Translations under genes and position numbers: made by a program
Notes under the pieces: model-generated
Database searches by the model: none
Told to the model about the DNA's origin: nothing
The model's input: only the letters and a program-made list of their open reading frames with translations
In this document: positions 9,060-17,866 of the stretch, one piece after another
Layout of the letters: each line of letters starts with the position of its first letter
How positions within the stretch are numbered: the first letter of the stretch is position 1
NCBI RefSeq assembly: GCF_003710825.1
Contig: NZ_RHHQ01000004.1
Span: 372,001 to 436,000, forward strand
Reading direction: 5' to 3'
Source: Brevibacillus fluminis
GTDB lineage: Bacteria > Bacillota > Bacilli > Brevibacillales > Brevibacillaceae
Length of the DNA: 64,000 nucleotides

Positions 9060-10286
9060 TTGAAGACGGTGGGATTAGTCGTCGAATACAATCCGTTGCA
9101 TAACGGTCATTACTATCATTATACAGAAGCCAAACGGGTCACGGGCGCAGACGCCTGCGTGATCGTGATGAGCAGCAATTTTTTGCAGCGCGGCGAGCCT
9201 GCCTTGCTCTCTAAATGGGCGCGAGCAGAAATGGCGCTGCAGGCGGGCATCGACCTGGTTATCGAGCTTCCGCTACCCTATTCTTGTGCCACCGCCGAGC
9301 TGTTCGCGTTGGGGGCCGTTTCGGTGCTCGACCGAATCGGTGTGGTCGATTCCCTCTGCTTTGGCAGTGAAAGCGGTGAGATCAGTTGGATCAGCGATCT
9401 AGCTGAGCTGCTCGCTGATGAACCGGAAGCTTTTTCCCTTTCGCTCAGGGCTCATCTCGCAAAAGGCCTTTCCTACCCGTCCGCCTACGCACAGGCTGCA
9501 TCGGAAATGCTGGACCGCGACGGTTCACCGGATGCCGATTTAGCCTCGCCCAACAATATTTTGGGACTCAACTATTTGCTTGCCCTCAAACGGCTCGGCA
9601 GCCGCATTCAACCTGCAACCATCAAGCGGCAAAAAGCCGAATATCATCAAACGACGATCACCGATGCCCAAATCGCAAGTGCCACAGCTATCCGCAAGTT
9701 GATTTTTGGCGATGATGCTGGCTTTGAAGAGCTTGCACCCTATGTTCCCCCCACCACACTTGCCATTATACAGCGTGAGTTTGAGCTCGGGCGCGGGCCA
9801 ATCAATTGGGAACGATTCCGCCATCCTCTCTTTCACCGGCTTTTGCAGCTCTCGCCTGAAGACATCGCTGGTTATCATGAAGTCGGCGAGGGTATCGAGC
9901 ATCGGCTGAAAGCGGCAGCAAGACAAGCTACCACGGTCGCGGAGCTGGTTGCCGCCACGAAAAACAAACGCTACACGTGGAACCGCATCCAGCGTATGCT
10001 GACAGCCGTCCTGCTTGACATGAAAAAAAGTACGATGGCTGAGCTTTCCTTAAAAAATGGAGCGCCTTATGCCCGGATTCTCGGCTTCTCGCAGGTCGGC
10101 AAGCAGCTTCTGCACGAGGCGAAAAAGAAGTCGTCCATCCCGCTGATCACAAAAGTGACGGACGGGCTGCATCCGATGCTGGACATGGAAATTGCCGCTG
10201 TTGCCGTCTACAGCCTGGCCCAGCCAGAGCCGGGAGATCGCCCCTTCACGGCTGAGTACCGACGCCCGCCTATTGTTTTGGCGTGA
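9060..10286 (+). CDS. tmcAL: tRNA(Met) cytidine acetate ligase TmcAL (YlbM)
   Basis: Forms N4-acetylcytidine at the wobble position of elongator tRNA(Met) using acetate and ATP. It has 408 residues, close to the family length. The nucleotidyltransferase motif NPLHNGHYYH (11-20) contains the HxGH signature, and VMSSNFLQRGEPALLSKW is a family hallmark. The start is TTG at 9060, with AAAGGAGG eight bases upstream and MKTVGLVVEYNP matching the family N-terminus. It is read rightwards and its last 17 bases overlap the convergent ylbL-like gene. Confidence 0.94.
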   Translation: MKTVGLVVEYNPLHNGHYYHYTEAKRVTGADACVIVMSSNFLQRGEPALLSKWARAEMALQAGIDLVIELPLPYSCATAELFALGAVSVLDRIGVVDSLCFGSESGEISWISDLAELLADEPEAFSLSLRAHLAKGLSYPSAYAQAASEMLDRDGSPDADLASPNNILGLNYLLALKRLGSRIQPATIKRQKAEYHQTTITDAQIASATAIRKLIFGDDAGFEELAPYVPPTTLAIIQREFELGRGPINWERFRHPLFHRLLQLSPEDIAGYHEVGEGIEHRLKAAARQATTVAELVAATKNKRYTWNRIQRMLTAVLLDMKKSTMAELSLKNGAPYARILGFSQVGKQLLHEAKKKSSIPLITKVTDGLHPMLDMEIAAVAVYSLAQPEPGDRPFTAEYRRPPIVLA

Positions 10287-11310
10287 GCGATTCTAAGTAG
10301 ACCAGCGCGTCATCCAGCTTTTTGACCGGAACGATCTTCATCTTAGCGCCGACCCGCTTCGCAGTCGCCAGCGCCTCCTGATAGTTCGATACGGGCGCAT
10401 CCGAATCGTCAGGGGCAAAGAATATTTCTGCGCCCGCATTTTGCGCTGCGATGATTTTGTGGTTGATGCCGCCGATGCGTCCGATTGTCGCATCCGGATT
10501 GATCGTGCCTGTACCGGCGATCCGGTACCCTTTTGTTAGGTCGATATCCGGGCGCAGCTGATCGTAAATTTCCAGCGTAAACATCAGTCCAGCAGATGGC
10601 CCCCCGATGTTTTCCGAGTTGATGTTTACTTTCTTCGGCACTTCAATCAGCGTCTTGTCTGCCGGTCTGATCCCGAATCCTGGACGAGCTTTCTGCCCGG
10701 TGTCGGCCGGCAGCTCGACTAACGTCAAGCTTGCTTTTTGCTCTTGTTTGTCTCTGAGATAGGTAAGCGCGATCGTGTCACCCGCCTTTTTGTTGGCAAG
10801 GGCTGCGAACAGCTCATTCGTGTCGGTGATTCGCTTATCGTCCACCTGTGTGATGATGTCCCCCACCTTCAGCACTTTTGCTGCAGGCATGCCTTCCAGC
10901 GTCCCGTTGACCAGTACGCCCAGCTTCTGTATCTTGACGGGGTAGCCCGCTCGTCGGAAGGCCATCGCTTCAGCCGTCATCTGTGAATCCTGCATGACCC
11001 CGAGCTCACGTTTGGTGTAATCTTCGTTCGACTCCCCTTTGTTTAGGACGAGGTCGCGATCGATCAACTCGGCATCCGGCGAAAATTTGGAGTACACATA
11101 CCAGGCGATGTTAGCCTGTCCCATCCGCACGGTAGTCAGCATGAACGCGCCCTTCTCATCCTTCTTTCCGCCCTCAACGCTGATGATCGGCGACAGCTCC
11201 ATGGCTGATCCCGGTCTCGTGACGTAGTATGGCAATGGTATATACAGACTGATGGTCAAAAGGCCGATCAAAACCACGATCAGCCAGCGTGATTGGCGTA
11301 CGCTTTTCAC
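10270..11310 (-). CDS. Membrane-anchored PDZ and Lon-type serine protease (YlbL family)
   Basis: Protein of 346 residues with an N-terminal membrane anchor (LIVVLIGLLTISLYIPLPYYV), a PDZ domain at about 110-195 (VLVNGTLEGMPAAKVLKVGD), and a C-terminal Lon-type proteolytic domain. The Ser-Lys dyad is visible in GGPSAGLMF and in KGYRIAGTGTINPDATIGRI. The GTG at 11310 has GGGAGG seven bases upstream and overlaps the preceding stop as GTGA; the ATG at 11325 lies inside that site and is unlikely. In Bacillus YlbL acts in cell-division control after DNA damage; that role here is inferred. Confidence 0.93.
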   Translation of the reverse strand: MKSVRQSRWLIVVLIGLLTISLYIPLPYYVTRPGSAMELSPIISVEGGKKDEKGAFMLTTVRMGQANIAWYVYSKFSPDAELIDRDLVLNKGESNEDYTKRELGVMQDSQMTAEAMAFRRAGYPVKIQKLGVLVNGTLEGMPAAKVLKVGDIITQVDDKRITDTNELFAALANKKAGDTIALTYLRDKQEQKASLTLVELPADTGQKARPGFGIRPADKTLIEVPKKVNINSENIGGPSAGLMFTLEIYDQLRPDIDLTKGYRIAGTGTINPDATIGRIGGINHKIIAAQNAGAEIFFAPDDSDAPVSNYQEALATAKRVGAKMKIVPVKKLDDALVYLESLTPKQ

Positions 11311-12104
11311 TGTTGGTCCTCCCATTTTTCAATCAACTCGATGATTTTCTCTACATGCTCTCGTGCGCACCGTTCCCCTTCAGCGATAATCTCCTGAATG
11401 CCGCTGTACGCGATGCTGCTGTATTGTCCTACGTCCGGCCGGATCACCAAGTCCGCTGAAACAATCCGATGGCGCAAAATCTCGCGTTCCATTACATCGA
11501 TCGCCTGCGCGATCACTTCAAAGATGGATTTGACTTGAATCTGCGTATCAAATTGCGCCACATCGACGGCGATCACAATATCGGCTCCTAGCTCCCGCGC
11601 CACGGTAATCGGCACTCGATCAATGACGCCGCCGTCCACGAGCAACCGTCCATCCACCTTTTCCGGCACAAAGATGCCTGGAATCGAGATGCTTGCGCGC
11701 ACCGCCTGATCGATCGGCCCTTTCGTGAAAACCACGCGCTCCCCGCGTTCGATGTCGGTCGCAACAATCGCCAAAGGGATATTCAGCTGTTCGATATTTT
11801 TCCCATGCGTCAAGAGTCTTATCAATTCTTTGATCTTCTGACCGGCGACGAACCCTAGGTTCGGCACAATTACATCAAGCCAATGCTTCCGTTTCAAATT
11901 CAATGCCAGCTTTTCCATCATGTCCGGTTTGATGCCATTGGCGTAAAACGCGGCGACCAGGCTGCCCATGCTGCTGCCGGCCAAAAAATCCACCTCGATC
12001 TGATGCTCTTCCAGCACCTTGAGCACGCCGATGTGCGCGAAGCCACGCGCTCCGCCCGATCCGAGCGCCAAACCGATCTTGGGTCGTCTTTTGCCTGCTG
12101 CCAT
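11307..12104 (-). CDS. Patatin-like phospholipase family protein (YlbK-like)
   Basis: Predicted serine acyl hydrolase of 265 residues. It shows the patatin oxyanion motif GSGGARGFAHIG, the nucleophile elbow GSSMGS and the catalytic aspartate motif DGG (LLVDGGVIDRVPI), giving the Ser-Asp dyad. The ATG at 12104 follows AAAGGGGGG; a longer start at 12131 has no ribosome binding site. It overlaps the ylbL-like gene by 4 bases, so both are likely co-translated. The lipid substrate is unknown. Confidence 0.9.
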   Translation of the reverse strand: MAAGKRRPKIGLALGSGGARGFAHIGVLKVLEEHQIEVDFLAGSSMGSLVAAFYANGIKPDMMEKLALNLKRKHWLDVIVPNLGFVAGQKIKELIRLLTHGKNIEQLNIPLAIVATDIERGERVVFTKGPIDQAVRASISIPGIFVPEKVDGRLLVDGGVIDRVPITVARELGADIVIAVDVAQFDTQIQVKSIFEVIAQAIDVMEREILRHRIVSADLVIRPDVGQYSSIAYSGIQEIIAEGERCAREHVEKIIELIEKWEDQQ

Positions 12105-12245
12105 GTGCCGCCCCCCTTTCCGAGTCACCATTTCTTAGCTTATGTATGAACCATGCGCTTCATTTCGCTTTCGTGGGAAGCTTGGGCGAATAGTTTCACT
12201 ACCTTGGACGTAGACATGTACTATCCTGATCCGCAGGAGGGACGT

Positions 12246-13475
12246 ATGGCTCGCCGTTCGCATTTTCTCACGTTGTTTGTTGCGCTTTTTTCCATTGGCT
12301 TGGTTATTGCACTCGTTTCAAATCCGCAAACATCGTTTCAAGCCGCCCTGAGGGGCTTGAATATTTGGTGGGAAGTGGTGTTTCCCGCTACACTCCCATT
12401 CATTGTGTTGTCGGAAATCTTGATGGGGTTTGGCGTCGTTCATTTCGTCGGCGTGCTACTGGAACCGCTGATGCGTCCACTTTTTAATGTGCCGGGCACG
12501 GGAGGCTTTATCTTGACGATGGGATTTGCTTCCGGCTATCCCGTTACGGCCAAACTAACCACCAGCTTGCGGGAATCGGGAAACATCACCCGAGCGGAAG
12601 GAGAACGACTCGTATCATTTGTAACGACCGGTGATCCGCTATTTGTTATCGGGGCGGTTGCCGTCGGCTTTTTTCACAACGAGCAGCTTGGCTTCATTCT
12701 CGCCGCAACCCATTACGTATCTGCGCTATTGCTCGGAATCATGTACCGGTTTCACGCGCCTCGCGACCTATCGACGAAGCCGATCAGCAAAAATAAGCTT
12801 CCTTTACTGCTTCGCGCCTTGCAAGCCATGCATCGCGCACGCCTCAATGACGGCAGAGCCTTTGGCCGCTTGATGGGCGATGCCGTTCATTCGGCTTTGC
12901 AGACGCTCCTGATGATCGGCGGCTTTTTAATCGTGTTTTCGGTCATTTTGCAGCTTCTCAGCACGCTGAACATCACGCAATTTCTTTCCGCTGTCATCAC
13001 GGTGCTGCTCTCTCCGTTTGACTTGCCGCCGCAGTTTGCCAAGGCGCTCATTTCCGGGATATTCGAGGTAACGCTCGGCGCACAAGCCACGAGCGAAGTG
13101 CCAGGCCAGGTGTCGCTCATGTGGAAAGCCGCGATCGCGAGCGCCGTCATTTCTTGGGGTGGTTTGAGCGTGCACGCACAGGTAGCGAGCATCCTCGCGA
13201 ATACCGATATCCGCGTCGCTCCCTACTTGTTAGCCCGCTTTATCCACGCGATCATGGCTGCCATTATGACCCTGATTTTCTGGGGCCCACTCACGCGCAT
13301 GACAGAAGGAATCGCAGCCAGCAAGCCGGTGTTTCAAGTGTATGACCAGCCGCGCATGCTGCATGCCTGGAGTGATTCGCTCAGTCACAACGGCTTGACC
13401 GCCACACTCATCTTTATCGTGCTGATCATCATCAGCCTGTTGCTGTATCGACAAGCATCCCGCCCCACTCGCTGA
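12246..13475 (+). CDS. ylbJ: Sporulation integral membrane protein YlbJ
   Basis: Polytopic membrane protein of 409 residues with two nucleoside-recognition (Gate) domains and roughly nine membrane segments. In Bacillus YlbJ is made in the mother cell under sigma E and is required for spore heat resistance. The ATG at 12246 follows AGGAGGG; upstream in-frame codons from 12153 look non-coding. Conserved stretches include MGFASGYPVTAKLT and VTTGDPLFVIGAVAVGFF. It stands divergent from ylbK and ends at a terminator shared with coaD. The role is inferred from the family. Confidence 0.9.
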   Translation: MARRSHFLTLFVALFSIGLVIALVSNPQTSFQAALRGLNIWWEVVFPATLPFIVLSEILMGFGVVHFVGVLLEPLMRPLFNVPGTGGFILTMGFASGYPVTAKLTTSLRESGNITRAEGERLVSFVTTGDPLFVIGAVAVGFFHNEQLGFILAATHYVSALLLGIMYRFHAPRDLSTKPISKNKLPLLLRALQAMHRARLNDGRAFGRLMGDAVHSALQTLLMIGGFLIVFSVILQLLSTLNITQFLSAVITVLLSPFDLPPQFAKALISGIFEVTLGAQATSEVPGQVSLMWKAAIASAVISWGGLSVHAQVASILANTDIRVAPYLLARFIHAIMAAIMTLIFWGPLTRMTEGIAASKPVFQVYDQPRMLHAWSDSLSHNGLTATLIFIVLIIISLLLYRQASRPTR

Positions 13476-13486
13476 GGCGGGCTTTT

Positions 13487-13489
<3 letters not shown>
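13460..13489 (+). terminator. Intrinsic terminator after ylbJ
   Basis: CCCGCC and GGCGGG form a stem with an inner CTC/GAG extension, followed by five T on the plus strand. It overlaps the last codons of ylbJ and the stop codon of the convergent coaD. Confidence 0.75.
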
Positions 13490-14538
<1,049 letters not shown>

Positions 14539-14719
14539 TGTGCTCACCTAATTCTTTTCGTTGTAAGACGATATGTGACGATGGTTTGGTGGTCGCATAT
14601 CGGGAATGCTCTCATACTATCACATCCACGAATGAGCCGTAAAATTGCGATTGGAAAATTTTTCAGGAACTTTTTCCATCGATGTATAAAAAATACCAGG
14701 TTGGCAAAGAATAGGAACA

Positions 14720-14917
14720 AGCGACGCAAGGGTGTCGCTGACAACCGCGGAGAAGACTTACGTTTCCCCATAAGCTCTTCCTCCGGTTTCTCCTCTCCCA
14801 TAATTGAAATGCGGACCAAGCGAGCTTGTACGTTGGATAGGAACGTACCGGCATTGGTTCCCTGCGCGGGAACGTTCGGACCGCTACCTCATCCCTAACC
14901 GGATGAGGTATTTTTTT
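14720..14917 (+). ncRNA. Candidate structured RNA or attenuator leader in the rsmD to 14976 gap
   Basis: The 437-base gap 14539-14975 has no convincing gene but holds four perfect plus-strand hairpins: AGCGAC/GTCGCT (14720-14739), GTACGTT/AACGTAC (14828-14848), GTTCCC/GGGAAC (14857-14873) and a terminator (14885-14917). GGAAC also occurs at 14840-14844 and could pair with GTTCC at 14857-14861, giving mutually exclusive structures as in attenuators. A 47-codon gene begins 59 bases after the terminator. No known riboswitch class was recognised, and no strong promoter was found. It could be a small RNA, a leader, or chance structure. Confidence 0.35.
14885..14917 (+). terminator. Strong intrinsic terminator upstream of the 47-residue protein gene
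   Basis: TACCTCATCC and GGATGAGGTA form a perfect 10-base stem with a 6-base loop, followed directly by seven T on the plus strand. There is no plus-strand gene just upstream, so it must end either a non-coding RNA or a leader transcript. Confidence 0.85.
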
Positions 14918-14975
14918 GCGCATAGCGGTTACACTAGCCGTGCTACGCATTCTCGCTTAAAGGAGTGAGGCAGTA

Positions 14976-15119
14976 ATGGCAGAAAAGGAACCATCCAAGC
15001 AAAAGCTCGAGGCATCCGCGATGCAGTCGTTGGCCGATCGCACCGGACAAAACCAGGAGCAAGCACGCAATATGCAATCGGCAGCTGACCAATCTGACAT
15101 GGAAAAGCACGGTCAATAA
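14976..15119 (+). CDS. Small hydrophilic protein of unknown function, 47 residues
   Basis: Not recognised. It encodes 47 residues starting MAEKEPSKQKLEASAMQSLA, with no cysteine, no hydrophobic segment and many Gln, Ala, Ser and charged residues, giving a soluble, probably helical or disordered peptide that recalls small spore or stress proteins in composition only. The ATG follows AAAGGAG at ten to eleven bases. A terminator lies upstream (14885-14917) and another downstream (15172-15215), so it forms its own unit, possibly controlled by attenuation. The clear ribosome binding site and closing terminator are the main support. Confidence 0.65.
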   Translation: MAEKEPSKQKLEASAMQSLADRTGQNQEQARNMQSAADQSDMEKHGQ

Positions 15120-15171
15120 TCATATCCGCACTTGGGACATGTGCAAGCTTTTCCCATACCTTTCAGAGTCA

Positions 15172-15215
15172 CCCTTTTCCGGAGATCAGCCTCACGGAAA
15201 AGGGTTTTCTTTTTT
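15172..15215 (+). terminator. Intrinsic terminator after the 47-residue protein gene
   Basis: CCCTTTTCC and GGAAAAGGG form a 9-base stem with a 15-base loop, followed by TTTTCTTTTTT on the plus strand, 53 bases after the stop codon. Confidence 0.85.
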
Positions 15216-15244
15216 CGTCCAAAGAGGTAAGCCTTGACCAATTG

Positions 15245-15253
15245 TGCTATACT
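15245..15253 (+). promoter_or_regulatory. Extended -10 promoter of lgt
   Basis: TGCTATACT is an extended -10 element (TG-N-TATACT). No good -35 box lies at the right distance, as is allowed for this class. It lies about 37 bases upstream of the lgt start codon. Confidence 0.5.
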
Positions 15254-15289
15254 GTCCAAAGGAAACTTGACGTTAGGGGGAGAAATACC

Positions 15290-16072
15290 TTGATTAACCC
15301 GATTGCCTTCTCGATCGGACCGATTTCCGTGCACTGGTACGGCATCACGATGGGTCTCGCTTTTTTTCTCGGTACCTATCTCGCGCGCTATAACAGCAAA
15401 CGCGCCGGCATTGATCCTGATCACGTGCTGAATATGGTAGTGTGGATTATTCCCGCAGCGATCATTTGCGCCCGCGCGTATTATGTGGCGTTTGAATGGG
15501 AGCATTACAAAGATAACCTGTTTGATATGATCGCTGTTTGGAAAGGCGGGCTGGCGATTCACGGCGGTTTGATCGGCGGACTGATTGCAGGCACACTGTA
15601 CATCCGCAAGCACAATCTGCCATTCTTCCAGCTGGCGGACATCATGATGCCAAGCGTCATTTTGGGGCAAGCGATTGGACGCTGGGGCAACTTCTTGAAC
15701 CAGGAAGCGCATGGCGGTCCCGTCTCTGCAGAATTCATGTCCCATTTTCCGGCATTCATTCGCAATCAGATGCTGATCGGCGGCCAGTACTACCATCCGA
15801 CTTTCCTGTATGAGTCGCTATGGAATTTGCTCGTGTGCGCGATTCTGCTCTTTATGCTCTATCGTTTCAAACGGTTTGACGGACAAATTTTGTTCAGCTA
15901 CATGATCCTTTACTCGATCGGGCGCTTCTTTATTGAAGGCATGCGCACCGACAGTCTCATGCTCGGAGGGCTACGCGTCGCTCAGCTGGTCAGCCTCTCC
16001 CTCGCGCTGGCAGGTGTGGTGCTCATGATCGTTTTCGCCAGAAAGCCGCGGGAACGTCATCCATCCGTGTAA
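15290..16072 (+). CDS. lgt: Prolipoprotein diacylglyceryl transferase
   Basis: Transfers diacylglycerol to the lipobox cysteine of prelipoproteins at the membrane. From the TTG at 15290 it has 260 residues starting MINPIAFSIGPISVHWYG, with about seven membrane segments. The Lgt signature GRWGNFLNQEAHGGP and the AIHGGLIGG motif with its essential His are both present. The TTG has GGGGGAG at eight bases; the open frame goes back to 15242 without a better start. A promoter lies upstream and a strong terminator downstream, so lgt is probably transcribed alone. Confidence 0.96.
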   Translation: MINPIAFSIGPISVHWYGITMGLAFFLGTYLARYNSKRAGIDPDHVLNMVVWIIPAAIICARAYYVAFEWEHYKDNLFDMIAVWKGGLAIHGGLIGGLIAGTLYIRKHNLPFFQLADIMMPSVILGQAIGRWGNFLNQEAHGGPVSAEFMSHFPAFIRNQMLIGGQYYHPTFLYESLWNLLVCAILLFMLYRFKRFDGQILFSYMILYSIGRFFIEGMRTDSLMLGGLRVAQLVSLSLALAGVVLMIVFARKPRERHPSV

Positions 16073-16091
16073 ACATTACTAGCGAAAGATG

Positions 16092-16131
16092 AAAAGCCAT
16101 CCCTTCTGTCATAGACAGGGATGGCTTTTTT
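16092..16131 (+). terminator. Intrinsic terminator after lgt
   Basis: AAAAGCCATCCCT and GGGATGGCTTTTTT form a long stem 20 bases after the lgt stop codon, with a T-run on the plus strand. Confidence 0.9.
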
Positions 16132-16217
16132 GCAAGCAACGATCTGGTTTAATGGCCAGCAAATCTGGCAATGCTGATTACTACTACTTTTCGAATATTG
16201 CGTAAGGGTGTGATTGA

Positions 16218-16457
16218 ATGGAAACCAACTTACTTCAGCAATACCTTTCGCGACCAGTCACGGTCTATTTCGCCCCACATATGATCGCTTCTCCTGATGA
16301 TGAGGCGGAAGAAGGCCAACTGCTTTCGTATGATGCAACCGGCATTTTGCTGAAACAGACGAACGATTCGATTCTGTTTATTCCAATCGACTGCATCCGT
16401 TCGATGAGCATCCGGCCCCATCCATCATTTTGGCAACGACTGACGGGCGCTGTCTGA
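16218..16457 (+). CDS. Small protein with possible Sm-like fold, 79 residues
   Basis: Function not recognised. The pattern of short strands, RPVTVYF, then EGQLLSYDATGILLKQ, then ILFIPIDCIRSMSI, resembles small five-stranded Sm-like barrels in which a membrane-free chain binds RNA or acts as a trafficking adaptor; this is a resemblance only. An acidic loop (SPDDEAEEG) lies between strands 1 and 2. A weak AAGGGTG site precedes the ATG. The last 33 bases overlap the 3' end of the convergent MFS gene. The regular strand pattern supports a real gene. Confidence 0.7.
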   Translation: METNLLQQYLSRPVTVYFAPHMIASPDDEAEEGQLLSYDATGILLKQTNDSILFIPIDCIRSMSIRPHPSFWQRLTGAV

Positions 16458-17597
16458 AAAAGTCCTGGCCAACAGCATCGCGATCCCGGTCACCACTCCT
16501 TGTACGACCACAATCATGACAGGCAGCGATATGACCATGAGCAGGGCAGGTGCTACAAGGAATCCGAGTAAATAGCCCAAACGGACAAACAGCGCCTGAA
16601 TACCCAAAACGCGCCCACGGTATGCGCCGTCGCTCGTTTGAATCATCGTTCGCTGGTACAGCTGCGCTCCTGCATCAAACACTCCGGCTGCAAACAAGAA
16701 ACCGAGAATCACAGCTTGCTGGCTGGACCAAAACACCAGCGAAATCGTCAGGGAGAATGCGACCATCGTCGTAAGAAAAGCCGGAATCGCTCGCAATCGG
16801 ACTTTTGCAAACACAAAAGAGCCCACCACTCCCCCTGCTCCCATCATCGTCCACATCAAGCCGTGAAACGTCGATTGATGCGACAAATCGCGCTGCGACA
16901 AAAGCGGTAACCCATAATTCCATGCCGTGCCGCCAAACGCAAAGAGAAAGGCAAACAGGATGAGATGGAGGTAGACCCGCTCTGCTTTTAGATAGGCGAA
17001 TACTTCCGCCAAGTCTGTTCCCCACTTTCCTTTTGACTCGTTTGGCACCCGCCGATGTGTGGTTTGCCATCGCATCCTGAACAGCATAACCGCCGACACC
17101 AGGAAGGTCAGTGCGTCAAAGGCGACGATCCAACGGAACCCCCACAGGTCTGCGACATATCCGCTCACAGCAAAACCCAATACGGTCACAATCATCGTAA
17201 GCCGAACAATCCGGCTGTTCGTTCGCTTCACATTCCCCTCGCCAAACAACGAGGCAATCGATGCGTCAAAGCTGATTTGAAACACGTTGTACATGATCCC
17301 GGCGACAAATGCGGCGATAACCGCGGTTAGCGGATGGGGAACTATTGCGATCGATCCGATGACGACGGCACAGACAAGATCACTTGCGATCATACACAAC
17401 CGCCGGTCAAAGCGATCGGCGAGCACGCCTGCAAACAAGCTAGACAAAACCGCCCCCGCCTGTCGGGCTAGAAAATAAGCCATCAGCCACACGGGACTGT
17501 TAGCAAAAACAGAAAACAAAGCGGAAACCGCGATCAAATTCATACGCGAGCCAAAATCGGAAAGCGCATTGACGTACAGATACAATTGTTTATGCAA
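16425..17597 (-). CDS. MFS transporter, drug-efflux type
   Basis: Membrane transporter of about 390 residues with some 11-12 hydrophobic segments. The loop RFDRRLCMIASD between segments 2 and 3 carries the MFS motif A pattern (GVLADRFDRR). The TTG at 17597 has GGAGG eight bases upstream; the ATG at 17612 just before it has no site, and the codons back to 17768 are basic and non-family-like. It may export toxic compounds, but no substrate can be assigned. A GTGAC-TTTT-GTCAC dyad (17778-17791) lies about 180 bases upstream. Confidence 0.88.
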   Translation of the reverse strand: MHKQLYLYVNALSDFGSRMNLIAVSALFSVFANSPVWLMAYFLARQAGAVLSSLFAGVLADRFDRRLCMIASDLVCAVVIGSIAIVPHPLTAVIAAFVAGIMYNVFQISFDASIASLFGEGNVKRTNSRIVRLTMIVTVLGFAVSGYVADLWGFRWIVAFDALTFLVSAVMLFRMRWQTTHRRVPNESKGKWGTDLAEVFAYLKAERVYLHLILFAFLFAFGGTAWNYGLPLLSQRDLSHQSTFHGLMWTMMGAGGVVGSFVFAKVRLRAIPAFLTTMVAFSLTISLVFWSSQQAVILGFLFAAGVFDAGAQLYQRTMIQTSDGAYRGRVLGIQALFVRLGYLLGFLVAPALLMVISLPVMIVVVQGVVTGIAMLLARTFSDSARQSLPK

Positions 17598-17821
17598 GCT
17601 CCAAACCTCCATAGTCCGGTTTGGTTTCTGACGCCCCCTTATGGGGTTTGTACACTGATTATGGCAGTTGACATGCGCAAGCCTCCTTTTTTGAGCAAGT
17701 ATGGGAAAGTCGTTCCTTTTTGGCGGCACTTGTTCTGTAAGTTCGAGGGGCGCCGTCTCCAAAGCCATAATAAGTGCGTGACTTTTGTCACGATTCTATT
17801 TTATCGTAAAACGGGTAAAAG

Positions 17822-17861
17822 AAAAAAGTGCACCCGCCATGATTGGCAGGTACACTTTTTT
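17822..17861 (-). terminator. Intrinsic terminator after pit
   Basis: A 17-base stem with mismatches (AAAAAAGTGTACCTGCC paired with GGCGGGTGCACTTTTTT) lies 5 bases beyond the pit stop. It is symmetrical enough to work in both directions. Confidence 0.85.
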
Positions 17862-17866
17862 GGTTT

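Noticed and set aside
14728..14752. AGGGTG and ACCGCGG elements resembling a T-box
   Set aside because: The two parts are separated by nine bases rather than being contiguous, the terminator is about 140 bases away, and no tRNA-related gene follows.
14544..14771. Minus-strand frame of 75 codons with GGAGGA site, ending at the rsmD start
   Set aside because: It has mixed codon use with rare codons (ATA, AGA) unlike neighbours, no family resemblance, and competes with the hairpin-rich region; could be real but not supported enough.
15113..15796. Long minus-strand frame ending in CTCPKCGYDY
   Set aside because: It is antisense to lgt with no ribosome binding site at its start; only the last 14 residues look protein-like, too little to call.
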